Assembly: GCF_016902415.1 (NCBI RefSeq)
Contig: NZ_JACJLV010000010.1
Span: 1-64,000, forward strand
Direction of reading: 5' to 3'
Source: Mordavella massiliensis
Lineage (GTDB): Bacteria; Bacillota; Clostridia; Lachnospirales; Lachnospiraceae
Length of the DNA: 64,000 nt
In this document: piece after piece, positions 8,151 to 16,882 of the stretch
Numbering within the stretch: position 1 is the first letter of the stretch
Layout: every line of letters begins with the position of its first letter
The notes under the pieces: model-generated
Database searches by the model: none
Seen by the model: the letters and a program-made list of their open reading frames with translations, nothing else
What the model was told of the DNA's origin: nothing
Made by a program: the position numbers and the translations under genes

Positions 8151-9026
8151 ATGAAGAAGAAATTAGCATTAGGCCTGGCGCTGGTTCTGGCCTGTGGGAC
8201 ACTTGCCGGATGCGGCGGAAGTTCAGAGGAAGGAAAGGATAGCGCAGAAAGCGGAGCAACGACAGCCAAGGTGATCGATGTTGATCTGACGGATGAAGAA
8301 TATGCATTCGGCGTGGACAAAGATCAGCCGGAACTTCTGGAGCAGGCGAACGCATTTATCGCAAAGGTCCTGGAGGACGGAACCTTTGATGAGATCTGCG
8401 ACAAGTATTTCGGCGACGGCGAGCCGGAAGCAGTGCAGTCTGCAGAGCTGGATACTTCCAAGGATCAGCTTGTGGTAGCTACCAATGCGGCTTTTGAACC
8501 CTTTGAATATACACAGGGCGATAATTATTACGGGATCGATATGGAACTGGCAGCCCTTTTTGCAGAAGAGCTTGGACAGGAACTGGTGATCCAGAACATG
8601 GATTTTGATGCGGTATGTCTGTCTGTCGGACAGCATAAATGTGATATCGCAATGGCCGGTCTTACCATCAATGATGAAAGAGAAGAACTGGTAACCTTTA
8701 CGGATTCTTATTATCAGGCGTCTCAGCGTCTGATCGTGCCAAGCACAGATACTTCTTTTGATGACTGTGCAGATGCGGACGCGGTGGCAGCAAAGCTTGC
8801 AGAGCTTGACTCTTCCGATTCCGTCGGCGTACAGCAGGGAACTACCGGACAGTTCTATGTAGAAGGCGATGCAGACTGGGGCTTTGAAGGACTTCCGGCA
8901 AAATGTGTACCATATAAGAATGGTTCTCTGGCAGTGCAGGATATGCTTCAGGGCAAGATCCAGTACGTGATCATCGATGCGGCTCCGGCAGCAGCGATCA
9001 CAGAAGCCATCAACGAAGTGCAGTAA
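8151..9026 (+). CDS. Polar amino acid ABC transporter substrate-binding lipoprotein, apparently circularly permuted
   Basis: A 291-residue lipoprotein with signal peptide and lipobox LAGC (Cys21). It belongs to solute-binding family 3, but the order of segments is unusual. The stretch at about residues 43-88 (LTDEEYAFGVDKDQPELL, then FIAKVLEDGTFDEICDKYFG) is what normally forms the extreme C-terminus. The canonical N-terminal start (DQLVVATNAAFEPFEY) comes only at about residue 105. The protein then ends just after the hinge-like VIIDAAPAAAI. So the usual C-terminal helices have moved to the front, consistent with circular permutation. It is encoded just before its permease and ATPase. Confidence 0.9.
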   Translation: MKKKLALGLALVLACGTLAGCGGSSEEGKDSAESGATTAKVIDVDLTDEEYAFGVDKDQPELLEQANAFIAKVLEDGTFDEICDKYFGDGEPEAVQSAELDTSKDQLVVATNAAFEPFEYTQGDNYYGIDMELAALFAEELGQELVIQNMDFDAVCLSVGQHKCDIAMAGLTINDEREELVTFTDSYYQASQRLIVPSTDTSFDDCADADAVAAKLAELDSSDSVGVQQGTTGQFYVEGDADWGFEGLPAKCVPYKNGSLAVQDMLQGKIQYVIIDAAPAAAITEAINEVQ

Positions 9027-9053
9027 GAAGCGTTTCAGTAAGAAGAAAATGAA

Positions 9054-9094
9054 AAGGAAGGCGGCAGTTGGTCTGACAGCGCCTTCCTTCTTTT
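9054..9094 (+). terminator. Intrinsic terminator/attenuator after the binding-protein gene
   Basis: AAGGAAGGCG at 9054-9063 pairs with CGCCTTCCTT at 9080-9089, followed by CTTTT. It lies between the binding protein and its permease, so it would lower transporter mRNA relative to the more abundant binding protein. Confidence 0.8.
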
Positions 9095-9108
9095 AAGAAG
9101 GGAAAGTA

Positions 9109-9819
9109 ATGGGCAATTTTAGTCAGAAAGTAGAGAGATTTATCGAGATATTTCTGGACCAGAACGGCTATGTAAGAGTCGTGGAAGGTCTGCAGAATAC
9201 GCTGCTGATCGCGGTTACCGGCCTGCTGATCGGTATCCTGATCGGAACCTTGATCGCGACCGTGCGGGTAATCCCCAAGTATAAGCGGCTGCCCCGGATC
9301 CTGAACGGGATCTGCAGCTTCTATGTGGCGCTGTTTCGGGGAACGCCGACAGTGGTTCAGCTGCTGGTATTCTACTATGTGCTGCTGCCTCTGATCGGCT
9401 GGCAGATCACGGGAGTCCAGGTGGCGATGCTGGTATTCGGACTGAACAGCGGAGCGTACATATCTGAGATCATGCGAAGCGGAATCCAGTCTGTGGATCC
9501 CGGACAGATGGAGGCAGGCCGTGCGGTGGGACTCGGCTTTGGCACGACTATGAAAAAGATCGTGATCCCCCAGGCGGTGAAAAATATCCTGCCTACGCTG
9601 GGAAATGAATTTATCGCGCTGATCAAAGAGACATCCGTAGTCAGCTTTGTCGGAGCGGCGGATCTGTACGTAGCGTTTAACTACATCGGAAGCAACAGCT
9701 ATGAGTTCATGGTTCCGTATCTGGTGATGGCGCTGATCTACATTGCGCTGGTACTGATCATCACGCTGTTGATCAAATTATTGGAAAGGAGCCTGAAGAA
9801 GAGTGATCGAAGTAATTAA
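9109..9819 (+). CDS. Amino acid ABC transporter permease (HisM/GlnP family)
   Basis: A 236-residue inner-membrane permease with about five transmembrane helices. The BPD-transporter EAA-like loop is visible as [23 protein letters not shown], which contacts the ATPase. An N-terminal segment with [15 protein letters not shown] is typical of the polar amino acid subgroup. The 3' end overlaps the ATPase gene by 17 bases, indicating translational coupling. With the preceding lipoprotein and following ATPase it makes a complete importer. Confidence 0.94.
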   Translation: MGNFSQKVERFIEIFLDQNGYVRVVEGLQNTLLIAVTGLLIGILIGTLIATVRVIPKYKRLPRILNGICSFYVALFRGTPTVVQLLVFYYVLLPLIGWQITGVQVAMLVFGLNSGAYISEIMRSGIQSVDPGQMEAGRAVGLGFGTTMKKIVIPQAVKNILPTLGNEFIALIKETSVVSFVGAADLYVAFNYIGSNSYEFMVPYLVMALIYIALVLIITLLIKLLERSLKKSDRSN

Positions 9820-10630
9820 CCTCAGGAAAAGCTTTGACGGCACAGATGTGCTGAAAGATATCAATATCACCATCAATAAAGGGGATATCGTGGCTGTGCT
9901 TGGACCTTCCGGCTCCGGAAAGAGTACCTTTCTCCGGTGTCTGAACTGTATGGAAGACCCGACCGGCGGAAGCATCATCTTTAACGGCGTGGACATTGCT
10001 GATATGAAGGTGGACATCAATGTGCACCGCCGCCATATGGGAATGGTATTCCAGCATTTTAATCTCTTTCAGAATAAAACGGTGCTGCAGAACATCATGC
10101 TGGCTCCTGCATACCTGAAATGTCAGGACCTGAAGAAAGCGAAGCGGAAAAACCGGATGATCCGTCTGAAAAATGCATTCCGCGGCGCGGATAAGCTGGA
10201 ACTCGTGCCGGTTGATACGACGAAAGAAGAGATCATGAAGGAGACGAAAGAGCAGGCCATGGAGCTTTTGCGGCGGATCGGCCTGGACGATAAGGCAGAC
10301 GTTTATCCGTCTACTCTGTCCGGCGGACAGAAGCAGAGGGTTGCGATTATCCGTTCCCTGGCCATGAATCCGGATGTGATTCTGTTTGATGAGCCGACCT
10401 CCGCTCTGGACCCGGAGATGGTAGGCGAAGTGCTGGAACTGATGAAAGAACTGGCCCGGGACGGCATGACCATGGTGGTGGTGACCCACGAAATGGGATT
10501 TGCAAGAGAAGTGGCGTCCAGAGTCATTTTTATGGACGACGGACAGATCAAAGAAGAAGCGCCTCCGGAAGAGTTTTTTGAAAATCCGAAGGAACCAAGG
10601 CTTCAGGACTTTTTGTCCAAGATCTTATAA
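9803..10630 (+). CDS. Amino acid ABC transporter ATP-binding protein with an extra internal segment
   Basis: A 275-residue ATPase that powers the transporter encoded upstream. Walker [10 protein letters not shown] is near residue 34, the signature LSGGQKQR is near 172, and Walker [16 protein letters not shown] follows. It begins with GTG at 9803, inside the permease gene. Compared with the usual 240-250 residues it carries about 35 additional, highly charged residues after the Q-loop ([15 protein letters not shown]...[10 protein letters not shown]). This insertion sits in the helical domain facing the permease. Confidence 0.94.
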   Translation: MIEVINLRKSFDGTDVLKDINITINKGDIVAVLGPSGSGKSTFLRCLNCMEDPTGGSIIFNGVDIADMKVDINVHRRHMGMVFQHFNLFQNKTVLQNIMLAPAYLKCQDLKKAKRKNRMIRLKNAFRGADKLELVPVDTTKEEIMKETKEQAMELLRRIGLDDKADVYPSTLSGGQKQRVAIIRSLAMNPDVILFDEPTSALDPEMVGEVLELMKELARDGMTMVVVTHEMGFAREVASRVIFMDDGQIKEEAPPEEFFENPKEPRLQDFLSKIL

Positions 10631-10654
10631 AAAGAATATTTGCGGAAAAAGAAA

Positions 10655-10690
10655 GAAGAGACAGGATAATTCCCGCCTCTTTTTTCTTTT
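10655..10690 (+). terminator. Probable intrinsic terminator of the amino acid ABC operon
   Basis: An A/G-rich arm GAAAGAAGAG pairs with CTCTTTTTTC beyond a GC-containing loop, ending in a T-rich run. The stem is imperfect, so the call is tentative. Confidence 0.45.
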
Positions 10691-10740
10691 GAACGCATCA
10701 ACGCAAGGGAAAATATGTCATAAAAAGGTAACAGTCCTGT

Positions 10741-11151
10741 TTATATCGGAAGTTCCAGATAGATGTCTTTTCCTTCTTTGATGGAAATCACGACTTTTCC
10801 GTGCTGGATCTGTGTCACGGCGCCCGCGACACTGACTGCTGCCGGCTGAGAGGATTCGGCAGGATCAGCTTCCGGTTCCGGCTCCTCTTCAGGTACGGAA
10901 TCTTTGTATCCTTCAACATTGTCTGGGGTTAATGGGGATAAAGAATCGCTGGTTTTGGTCAACTTCGCGCCCAGTACCTGTCCGATCGTCAGGCAGCCGT
11001 CCAGGGTAAGGAGTCCGGAATCTACCAGTTCATCGAAAATAGCCGGATCCTCCAGGTTGGCGGCCTCGATGGTGATGCCTGCCTCTGCGCGGCAGCATAA
11101 CACGGCCGGATCATTTACATGTGCTTTCGCAGTTTCTGCTGTAATAGACAT
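10741..11151 (-). CDS. Small protein resembling the N-terminal part of D-proline reductase proprotein PrdA / PrdE
   Basis: A 136-residue acidic soluble protein. The first 75 residues (MSITAETAKAHVNDPAVLCC, then NLEDPAIFDELVDSGLL and LTIGQVLGAKL) recall the start of PrdA and its short paralogue PrdE from proline-reducing clostridia; this is from memory and unverified. A proline/glutamate-rich linker (EEEPEPEADPAESSQPA) separates a C-terminal beta-rich tail. The start at 11151 is fixed by AAGGAGG 8 bases upstream. No prdB, prdC or selenocysteine gene is nearby, so a role in proline reduction cannot be claimed. Confidence 0.6.
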   Translation of the reverse strand: MSITAETAKAHVNDPAVLCCRAEAGITIEAANLEDPAIFDELVDSGLLTLDGCLTIGQVLGAKLTKTSDSLSPLTPDNVEGYKDSVPEEEPEPEADPAESSQPAAVSVAGAVTQIQHGKVVISIKEGKDIYLELPI

Positions 11152-11287
11152 TGTGATTACCTCCTTATTCATATCTGTTATTAAGTATAGTCTTCCGAGA
11201 AGGAGATGACAAATTGCTTTTTGTAATGTACAAAGTCAGCAATAGAAAATGTCTATAACAGTGGAAATATGCAGGAAATATCCGCAT

Positions 11288-11965
11288 TTATAACTGGCAG
11301 AGCAGCGTCTCTCCATGAACTGCCTTCCAGTCATTCATGAACTGTTCCACAGCGCCGTCAATATGAGGCTGGGAGATTGCGGATATGAGGATGGAGGGAT
11401 CCATGGTGGCAGTCTGTGCTCCGGCCAGGAATGCCCGGTCGACCTGTCCTGCGTTTTTAAAGCTGGCGGCCAGGATCTGGGTCGGATAGCCGTAAAGGGC
11501 GATCATTTCTGCCAGAGACGCGATCACATCATCCGGATCGATCCCTAGATTTTCCATGCGGTTAAAATAGGGAGCGATATAGTCTGCGCCTGCCTCCATA
11601 GCCAGGAAGCCCTGCTGTTTGCTGTATACTACAGTACCGGTGATGGGGATGCCCTTTGCTTTCATGGCCTTCATGGCCTTCAGGCCTTCCAGGGTAACCG
11701 GAACCTTTACAAAGACATTGGAATCTACTTTTTCCATGATAGCGTCCGCGTCCCGGACCATGCCTTCGGCGTCCGGAGCGGTCACCTGGATGTGAAGCGG
11801 GCTGTCCATACCGATGATGGAACGGATCTCTCTCATGTGCGCGAAGAAGTCCACATTTCCTTCCCGTTTTACGATGGACGGATTGGAAGTTACTCCGGCA
11901 ATGGGGAAAATCTCGCAGCAGCGGCGGATGTCGTCAAGGTTGGCAGTGTCTAATAAGTATTTCAT
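11288..11965 (-). CDS. Transaldolase-like fructose-6-phosphate aldolase (FSA/TalC family)
   Basis: A 225-residue class I aldolase of the small transaldolase family. The family motifs are GVTSNPSIV near residue 24 and NVFVKVPVT, with the Schiff-base lysine at about residue 87. Members split or form fructose 6-phosphate, or act as transaldolase, moving three-carbon units. It lies downstream of the DeoR gene in the same direction, with 35 bases between, and is divergent from an FGGY kinase; the three together suggest a sugar catabolic unit. Confidence 0.92.
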   Translation of the reverse strand: MKYLLDTANLDDIRRCCEIFPIAGVTSNPSIVKREGNVDFFAHMREIRSIIGMDSPLHIQVTAPDAEGMVRDADAIMEKVDSNVFVKVPVTLEGLKAMKAMKAKGIPITGTVVYSKQQGFLAMEAGADYIAPYFNRMENLGIDPDDVIASLAEMIALYGYPTQILAASFKNAGQVDRAFLAGAQTATMDPSILISAISQPHIDGAVEQFMNDWKAVHGETLLCQL

Positions 11966-12000
11966 AATGAAACCTCCTGATATGATAAAAAGTATTCGTG

Positions 12001-12750
12001 TTATCTGGCAATCGTGATCCGGATGCCCTGGCTTTCCAGAAAAGCGGTTTCCTCCGGAGAGATCCCTTCGTCTGTGATGACTTCGTAAACCTGATCAAGA
12101 CGGAGAAAGGATACGGCTCCGGGGCGTGAAAATTTTCCGGAGTCAGTGAGCACATAAATGTGTTCGGCGGAAGCGGCCATGGCGCTTAAGGTATCGGAAC
12201 GGGTCATGTCGTCTCCGGTAAATCCGAAATTACGGGAATAGCCGTCTGTGCCGGTGAACAGTTTATCTACATGAAAGGCGCCGGCAGCCGCTTTGGTCAG
12301 AGGTCCTACCAGGGACTGGCTCTGGCTCTGCAGGATACCGCCCAGCAGGATTAGCTGGACGTTGGTATATTTGCGGACGTACTCGGCCAGGCAGACAGAG
12401 TTGGTCACGATGGTCACATTTTTTCTTGTCCGTGCCAGTTCTTCCGCAAATAAGATACAGGTGGAGCCGGTCTCGATCATTACCGTCTCGCCGTCGCTGA
12501 CGCAGTCCGCCGCGGTTCTGGCGATCCGCTGCTTGAGATCCGGGTGAAAGGCCATGCGGTAAAAAATATTTCCGGGATCATTGGGAACCGCGTATCCCCG
12601 TTCCCGCTTTAGCATGCCCTTTTCCTCCAGAAGATCCAGGTCCTTGCGGATGGTGACCTCCGAAGTATGGAGTTTTTCCGCCAGAATGGAAACTTCTGTT
12701 TTCCCGTGGGTGGTGATATATTCCAGAATAGCGTTGTGGCGTTCCTTCAT
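12001..12750 (-). CDS. DeoR/GlpR-family transcriptional regulator
   Basis: A 249-residue repressor-type regulator. The N-terminal winged helix-turn-helix (KERHNAILEYITTHGKTEVSILAEKL, here in two parts, then EVTIRKDLDLLEEKG) is followed by the DeoR sensor domain, which senses sugar phosphates (VMIETGSTC, GTDGYS motifs). The ATG at 12750 has GGAGGG 7 bases upstream and is preferred to the in-frame TTG two codons earlier. It probably controls its own operon with the aldolase and the divergent sugar kinase. Confidence 0.92.
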   Translation of the reverse strand: MKERHNAILEYITTHGKTEVSILAEKLHTSEVTIRKDLDLLEEKGMLKRERGYAVPNDPGNIFYRMAFHPDLKQRIARTAADCVSDGETVMIETGSTCILFAEELARTRKNVTIVTNSVCLAEYVRKYTNVQLILLGGILQSQSQSLVGPLTKAAAGAFHVDKLFTGTDGYSRNFGFTGDDMTRSDTLSAMAASAEHIYVLTDSGKFSRPGAVSFLRLDQVYEVITDEGISPEETAFLESQGIRITIAR

Positions 12751-12779
12751 AAGCAATCCCTCCTGCCTGTTCTGTAGTT

Positions 12780-12808
12780 ATCCTATCAAAATTATTTATA
12801 TATGTCAA
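12780..12808 (-). promoter_or_regulatory. Promoter of the deoR-aldolase operon
   Basis: On the minus strand: TTGACA (plus-strand 12803-12808), 17-base spacer, TAGGAT (12780-12785). This is close to the sigma-A consensus. Confidence 0.75.
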
Positions 12809-12817
12809 TAGAATAAG

Positions 12818-12829
12818 TTTCGTACGAAA
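12818..12829. promoter_or_regulatory. Candidate DeoR operator palindrome
   Basis: A perfect 12-bp palindrome, TTTCGTACGAAA, lies just upstream of both divergent -35 boxes. Its place and symmetry fit a shared operator for the adjacent DeoR protein. Confidence 0.55.
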
Positions 12830-12847
12830 GAAAAATATATTTCAAAA

Positions 12848-12876
12848 TTTACATATCTGCTGGAATGTGATACGAT
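12848..12876 (+). promoter_or_regulatory. Promoter of the FGGY kinase gene
   Basis: TTTACA at 12848-12853, 17-base spacer, TACGAT at 12871-12876; the start codon follows about 40 bases later. It is divergent from the deoR promoter. Confidence 0.6.
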
Positions 12877-12916
12877 TAATGTACAATGAGAACAGGAATC
12901 AGGAGGAATCTGGCAA

Positions 12917-14428
12917 ATGGGAAAATATCTGATATCACATGATCTTGGCACATCCAGCAACAAAGCTTCTTTGTTTTCCACAGAGGGAAAGCTGATCGAC
13001 AGCTATACTGTTCCCTATGATGTGCATTTCTTTCATAAAAATTATGCCCAGCAGGATCCGGAAGACTGGTGGGGAGCGGTCTGCAAAGCCACCAGGGAGA
13101 TCGTAAAACAGATCGACCCGGAGGAGGTGCTGGCCATTTCCTTTTCCTCGCAGATGCAGGCCTGCATTGCCGTGGATGAGAAGGGAACGGTGCTTTATCC
13201 TGCCATGATCTGGGCGGATCACCGTGCGGAGGCGCAGGCAGAAGAACTGACCCGCAAGATCGGTTTTGACCGGATGTATGAGATCAACGGCCATCGGGTA
13301 AGCCCCAGCTACAGCATCGAAAAACTGATGTGGTTAAGGGAAGAGAAGCCGGAGATTTATGCAAAAACTTACAAAATGCTGCTGGCAAAGGATTATATCA
13401 TCTGTCGGCTGACTGGGGAGTTTGTGACCGATTATTCCGAGGCATCCGGGACAGACGCCTTTGACCTGCGGCATCTGAAGTGGTCAGAAGAGATCCTTGC
13501 AGCGGCCGGGATCGACAGAGAAAAGATGCCGGAGCTTCATGCCTCTACAGACGTGATCGGCAGCCTTACAAAAGAAGCGGCCGAAAGCCTGGGCCTGACC
13601 TGTGAAACAAAGGTGGTCTGCGGAGGTGGGGACGGACCCTGTTCGGCTCTTGGCGCAGGAAGCATCAAAGACGGGCAGATGTTTTTATCTTTTGGTACGT
13701 CTGCATGGATTGCCGGTACGTCCGGCGAAGTGAATCTGGATCGGGAAAAGACCCTGATTGGATTTGGCCATGTGGTGCCGGGCAAGTACATGCCCTGCGG
13801 CACTATGCAGGCCGCGGGAAGTTCCTACTCCTATATCAAAGAGGCTCTCTGCGCGGAAGAAGTCAGGCAGGCAGAAGAGACCGGGGAATCGGTGTATGAA
13901 TTATTGAACCGGCTGGTACTGCAGTCGCCTCCGGGAGCGAAAGGACTGATCTTTCTTCCCTATCTTCTGGGAGAGCGAAGCCCCAGGTGGAATCCGGATA
14001 CGTCCGGCAGTTTTCTGGGCATCCGGATGGAACATAAGAAATGCGACTATGTGCGGGCAGTGCTGGAAGGGATCGCCATGAACCTTTCCGTGATCCTGGA
14101 AGCCCAGAGGGAGCACATGGAAGGAAAAGAACTGGTGCTGACCGGCGGCGGGGCGAAAGGAGATGTGCTGGCGCAGATCCTTTCCGATGTGCTGGGCGTG
14201 CCGCTTCACCGGCTGGATCATGTGGAAACGGCCACATCAATTGCAGCGGCGGTGATCGCCGGCGTGGGCGTAGGCGTTTTTAAAGATTTTTCCGTGGTCG
14301 ATCAGTTTGTGAAGACAGATAAAACTTTCTATCCGAGGGAGGAATACCGGGAGATATACGACAGGCAGAAGAAGTTGTTTGAACTGGGGTATCAGTGCCT
14401 GCTGCCGTATTACCGGGAGGATGCATAG
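12917..14428 (+). CDS. FGGY-family carbohydrate kinase (xylulokinase-like)
   Basis: A 503-residue sugar kinase. The N-terminal phosphate-binding loop is HDLGTSSNKASLF. The mid-protein FGGY_N features (MIWADHRAEAQAEEL) precede the C-terminal ATP-binding domain with LSFGTSAW, LLGERSPRWNPD and LTGGGAKGD. Enzymes of this family phosphorylate xylulose, ribulose, gluconate, erythritol or glycerol; the layout is most xylulokinase-like but the substrate is not certain. It is divergent from, and probably controlled by, the DeoR regulator, and with the transaldolase-like enzyme could feed a ketose into central metabolism. Confidence 0.9.
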   Translation: MGKYLISHDLGTSSNKASLFSTEGKLIDSYTVPYDVHFFHKNYAQQDPEDWWGAVCKATREIVKQIDPEEVLAISFSSQMQACIAVDEKGTVLYPAMIWADHRAEAQAEELTRKIGFDRMYEINGHRVSPSYSIEKLMWLREEKPEIYAKTYKMLLAKDYIICRLTGEFVTDYSEASGTDAFDLRHLKWSEEILAAAGIDREKMPELHASTDVIGSLTKEAAESLGLTCETKVVCGGGDGPCSALGAGSIKDGQMFLSFGTSAWIAGTSGEVNLDREKTLIGFGHVVPGKYMPCGTMQAAGSSYSYIKEALCAEEVRQAEETGESVYELLNRLVLQSPPGAKGLIFLPYLLGERSPRWNPDTSGSFLGIRMEHKKCDYVRAVLEGIAMNLSVILEAQREHMEGKELVLTGGGAKGDVLAQILSDVLGVPLHRLDHVETATSIAAAVIAGVGVGVFKDFSVVDQFVKTDKTFYPREEYREIYDRQKKLFELGYQCLLPYYREDA

Positions 14429-14494
14429 GAGGAGATAGAGAATCTGCAGTCCGGGAAGTAAAGTGGGTTTTGGTGTAAATATATAGTGACATAC

Positions 14495-14524
14495 AAAAAG
14501 AAGCGGTTTTGCCGCTTCTTTTTT
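14495..14524. terminator. Bidirectional intrinsic terminator
   Basis: AAAAAGAAGCGG / CCGCTTCTTTTTT with a TTTTG loop. It ends the kinase gene on the plus strand and the convergent sugar ABC operon on the minus strand. Confidence 0.92.
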
Positions 14525-14540
14525 GAATACTGATAGACAC

Positions 14541-15236
14541 CTACCAATTGACATAACCTTTTACATCTAATATATACTCCGGCGGCAGATATTCCCGGGG
14601 AATCTCAAGGGTCCAGAGACCTGCCCACAAAATTCCCAGGCAGGCCAGTATAATCACGGCGCCTGCAAGGCCTCTTTTGTAAGCCCGGCTCTGCAAGTGG
14701 AAGAGATTCCAGGTTCCCAGAGCCATGAAAGCCAGCAGAACAAAGAGACACACAGCCATTCCCGGCAGCTGTTTCTTCAGTTCCTGGAGCTGCTCCGCGT
14801 TGACTCCGGAGAGCATCCGGCTCTCCCCGTCCTCCTGAACGACCACCAGGTCGCCGTCCTCCAGGGGATACACGGACCACCGCACGATCTGAAGCGGCAG
14901 GCCGTCATCATCCAGTTGTTCCGGGACCAGCGCCATATCCTCTGCCGTTTCGATCGGCCACACTTCTTTTGTATGAGCCACCAGCTCCATTCCGAATAGC
15001 CCTTCCTGTTCCTCCACATAGAAAACCGTTGAGGGATCTTCTCCATAACAGGACAGAGGGATCCGGGCAAGCCGCATCGCCTTTTCTTCTTCACTCTGGC
15101 TGCCTCTGACCACTTCTACCGGTATCCGCATCAGCCGTTCTACATGGAACGAGATCACCGTACAGAGCAGAAGCAGCACCAGAACCACACATCCGGCATT
15201 CCAAATCTTTTTCTTTGTCATCTTTATCATCCCCAT
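14541..15236 (-). CDS. Membrane protein of unknown function at the end of a sugar ABC operon
   Basis: A 231-residue protein with one N-terminal membrane anchor (about residues 10-30), an extracytoplasmic acidic domain of about 120 residues, and two or three further hydrophobic helices near the C-terminus (MAVCLFVLLAFMALG, then AGAVIILACLGILWAG). I do not recognise the family. It overlaps the permease gene by 10 bases and is the last gene of the leftward operon, so it is probably made with the transporter. Its anchored outer domain could help the transporter or act on the same substrate, but that is inference. Confidence 0.7.
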   Translation of the reverse strand: MGMIKMTKKKIWNAGCVVLVLLLLCTVISFHVERLMRIPVEVVRGSQSEEEKAMRLARIPLSCYGEDPSTVFYVEEQEGLFGMELVAHTKEVWPIETAEDMALVPEQLDDDGLPLQIVRWSVYPLEDGDLVVVQEDGESRMLSGVNAEQLQELKKQLPGMAVCLFVLLAFMALGTWNLFHLQSRAYKRGLAGAVIILACLGILWAGLWTLEIPREYLPPEYILDVKGYVNW

Positions 15237-16003
15237 AAAACATCCTTTAATCCGTCTGTCAGTTCTTCTCTATAGTAGAGGAAAAAGAAGGTAACCGGCA
15301 CCAGACACAAAAGACCGCAGACCGACTGGATGCCGATATCTCCCTGTGAGACTGCCGCCAGAAATACAGACAGCGGATAGTCCTGCTCTCTTTCCAGAAA
15401 GATCATGGGCTGCTCAACCATATTCCAGCTTTCCGTGAAGGTGAGGACAAACAGCGTAACAACTGCCGGCTTGGCAGCTGGCGTGATGATATACCGGATC
15501 AGCTGCAGCTGATTTGCCCCGTCTATCCGCGCTGCATCCAGACTGCCGTCCGGCACGGCCCGGAATACAAAGGTAAGCCATACCGTTCCAAATGGCGAGA
15601 ACACTGCCGGAATGATCAGCGCCTTCCAGCTGTTCAAAAATCCCAGCATTTCCAACAGAATATAATTGGGCAGCAAAGTCACCTGGATCGGCAGAATCAT
15701 AAAGAGAACAAAAACCGCAAACCAGAACCTGTCTCCGATAAACCGGTATTTCGCAAACGCCGTACCTGCAAGGCAGGAAATCAAAGTCTGCCCTGCTGCG
15801 ATCAAAAGACACATCCCAAGGCTTCTGAAAAACCTGACCAGGTATTCCGGCCTTCCAAGCAGCACTTCATAGTAGCTTAAGAAAGAGATTCCGTCTCCGG
15901 CAGTATATACCGAACGAAACAGCATATAGAGGACCGGAAATAAAAACAGCAGCGCCAGCAGGAAAAGTGCCGGCAGACTCTTTTTCCCTTTGTTCCTATC
16001 CAT
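15227..16003 (-). CDS. Carbohydrate ABC transporter permease (MalG-like)
   Basis: A 258-residue inner-membrane permease of the carbohydrate uptake type 1 family with six predicted helices. The EAA loop is seen as LDAARIDGANQLQLIRYIITPAA. It overlaps the MalF-like gene by 8 bases and the following membrane-protein gene by 10 bases. There is no ATPase gene in the operon; in Firmicutes a shared MsmK/MalK-type ATPase encoded elsewhere usually serves such systems. Confidence 0.93.
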   Translation of the reverse strand: MDRNKGKKSLPALFLLALLFLFPVLYMLFRSVYTAGDGISFLSYYEVLLGRPEYLVRFFRSLGMCLLIAAGQTLISCLAGTAFAKYRFIGDRFWFAVFVLFMILPIQVTLLPNYILLEMLGFLNSWKALIIPAVFSPFGTVWLTFVFRAVPDGSLDAARIDGANQLQLIRYIITPAAKPAVVTLFVLTFTESWNMVEQPMIFLEREQDYPLSVFLAAVSQGDIGIQSVCGLLCLVPVTFFFLYYREELTDGLKDVLWG

Positions 16004-16853
16004 ATGCCCGCCTCCTTTTCACAAGCCGGTACACGGCATATCCAGCCGCGCTCACCAGAAGAAGCATTGCCAGGATGCTTACTGCGGCCGCAGAAATTTT
16101 CTGGTAATTCAGATTCCGGATATTGTTGTTCATAAAATGCTGTAGCAGATAAATGCTGTCATCCGGATAATTTCCACCCAGAAGGAATGCCTCTCTGTAA
16201 CAGCGGAATGCATTCATTACCGAAAGGACCAGCGTAAAAAGAACTGCCGGGATCAAAAGCGGCCAGGTGATGAACCGGAACTTCTGCCATTCCCCTGCTC
16301 CGTAAAGGGCCGCATACTCGTAATATTCTCCAGGGATCATCTGCAGTTTTGCAAAATAAATTAACACATAATACCCGATAAACCGCCAGAAATACAGAAT
16401 GCACAGAATCCAGAAAGCAGCAGAAGTATGGAGCCAGTCTGTCCCCTGCATTCCTGTCAGCGTCAACATCCGGTTCAGGAAACCACTGTCCCCGCAGAAA
16501 AACTGTACTGCCAGAACAATGGACGCTATGGGCATGATCATCGGATATAAGAAGGATAACCGGAGAAATGTCACTCCTCTTGCCACATGCCGCAGAACAA
16601 CAGATAATCCGACTGCCGCTCCTAAAGTTACCGGCACTGTAACCAGCATATAGCGGCAGGTATTCTTCACTGCCAGCAGGAACATTTCATTTTCAAAGAG
16701 TTCCTGGTAATTTACCAGCCCTACAAACTCCCGTTTTCCGATCCCAAAGGAAACGGAATACCAGCAGGTGATCAGAAACGGTGCGAAATAAAACACCAGA
16801 AAGCCAAGTAAAGCCGGAGACGCCAGCAAAAATCCATTGTTCCGCTTTTTCAT
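15996..16853 (-). CDS. Sugar ABC transporter permease (MalF-like)
   Basis: A 285-residue permease of the MalF/UgpA family with six predicted helices, partner of the overlapping MalG-like protein. The EAA-type loop is EYYEYAALYGAGEWQKFRFITWPLL, read in two parts, near residue 190. The start at 16853 (MKKRNNG) has GAGGGTGG upstream; a longer in-frame reading from 16952 runs into the preceding gene and is not supported. It lies 29 bases after the binding-protein gene. Confidence 0.92.
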   Translation of the reverse strand: MKKRNNGFLLASPALLGFLVFYFAPFLITCWYSVSFGIGKREFVGLVNYQELFENEMFLLAVKNTCRYMLVTVPVTLGAAVGLSVVLRHVARGVTFLRLSFLYPMIMPIASIVLAVQFFCGDSGFLNRMLTLTGMQGTDWLHTSAAFWILCILYFWRFIGYYVLIYFAKLQMIPGEYYEYAALYGAGEWQKFRFITWPLLIPAVLFTLVLSVMNAFRCYREAFLLGGNYPDDSIYLLQHFMNNNIRNLNYQKISAAAVSILAMLLLVSAAGYAVYRLVKRRRAYG

Positions 16854-16882
16854 AATACCACCCTCTTTTCCGGCCAGGCACA

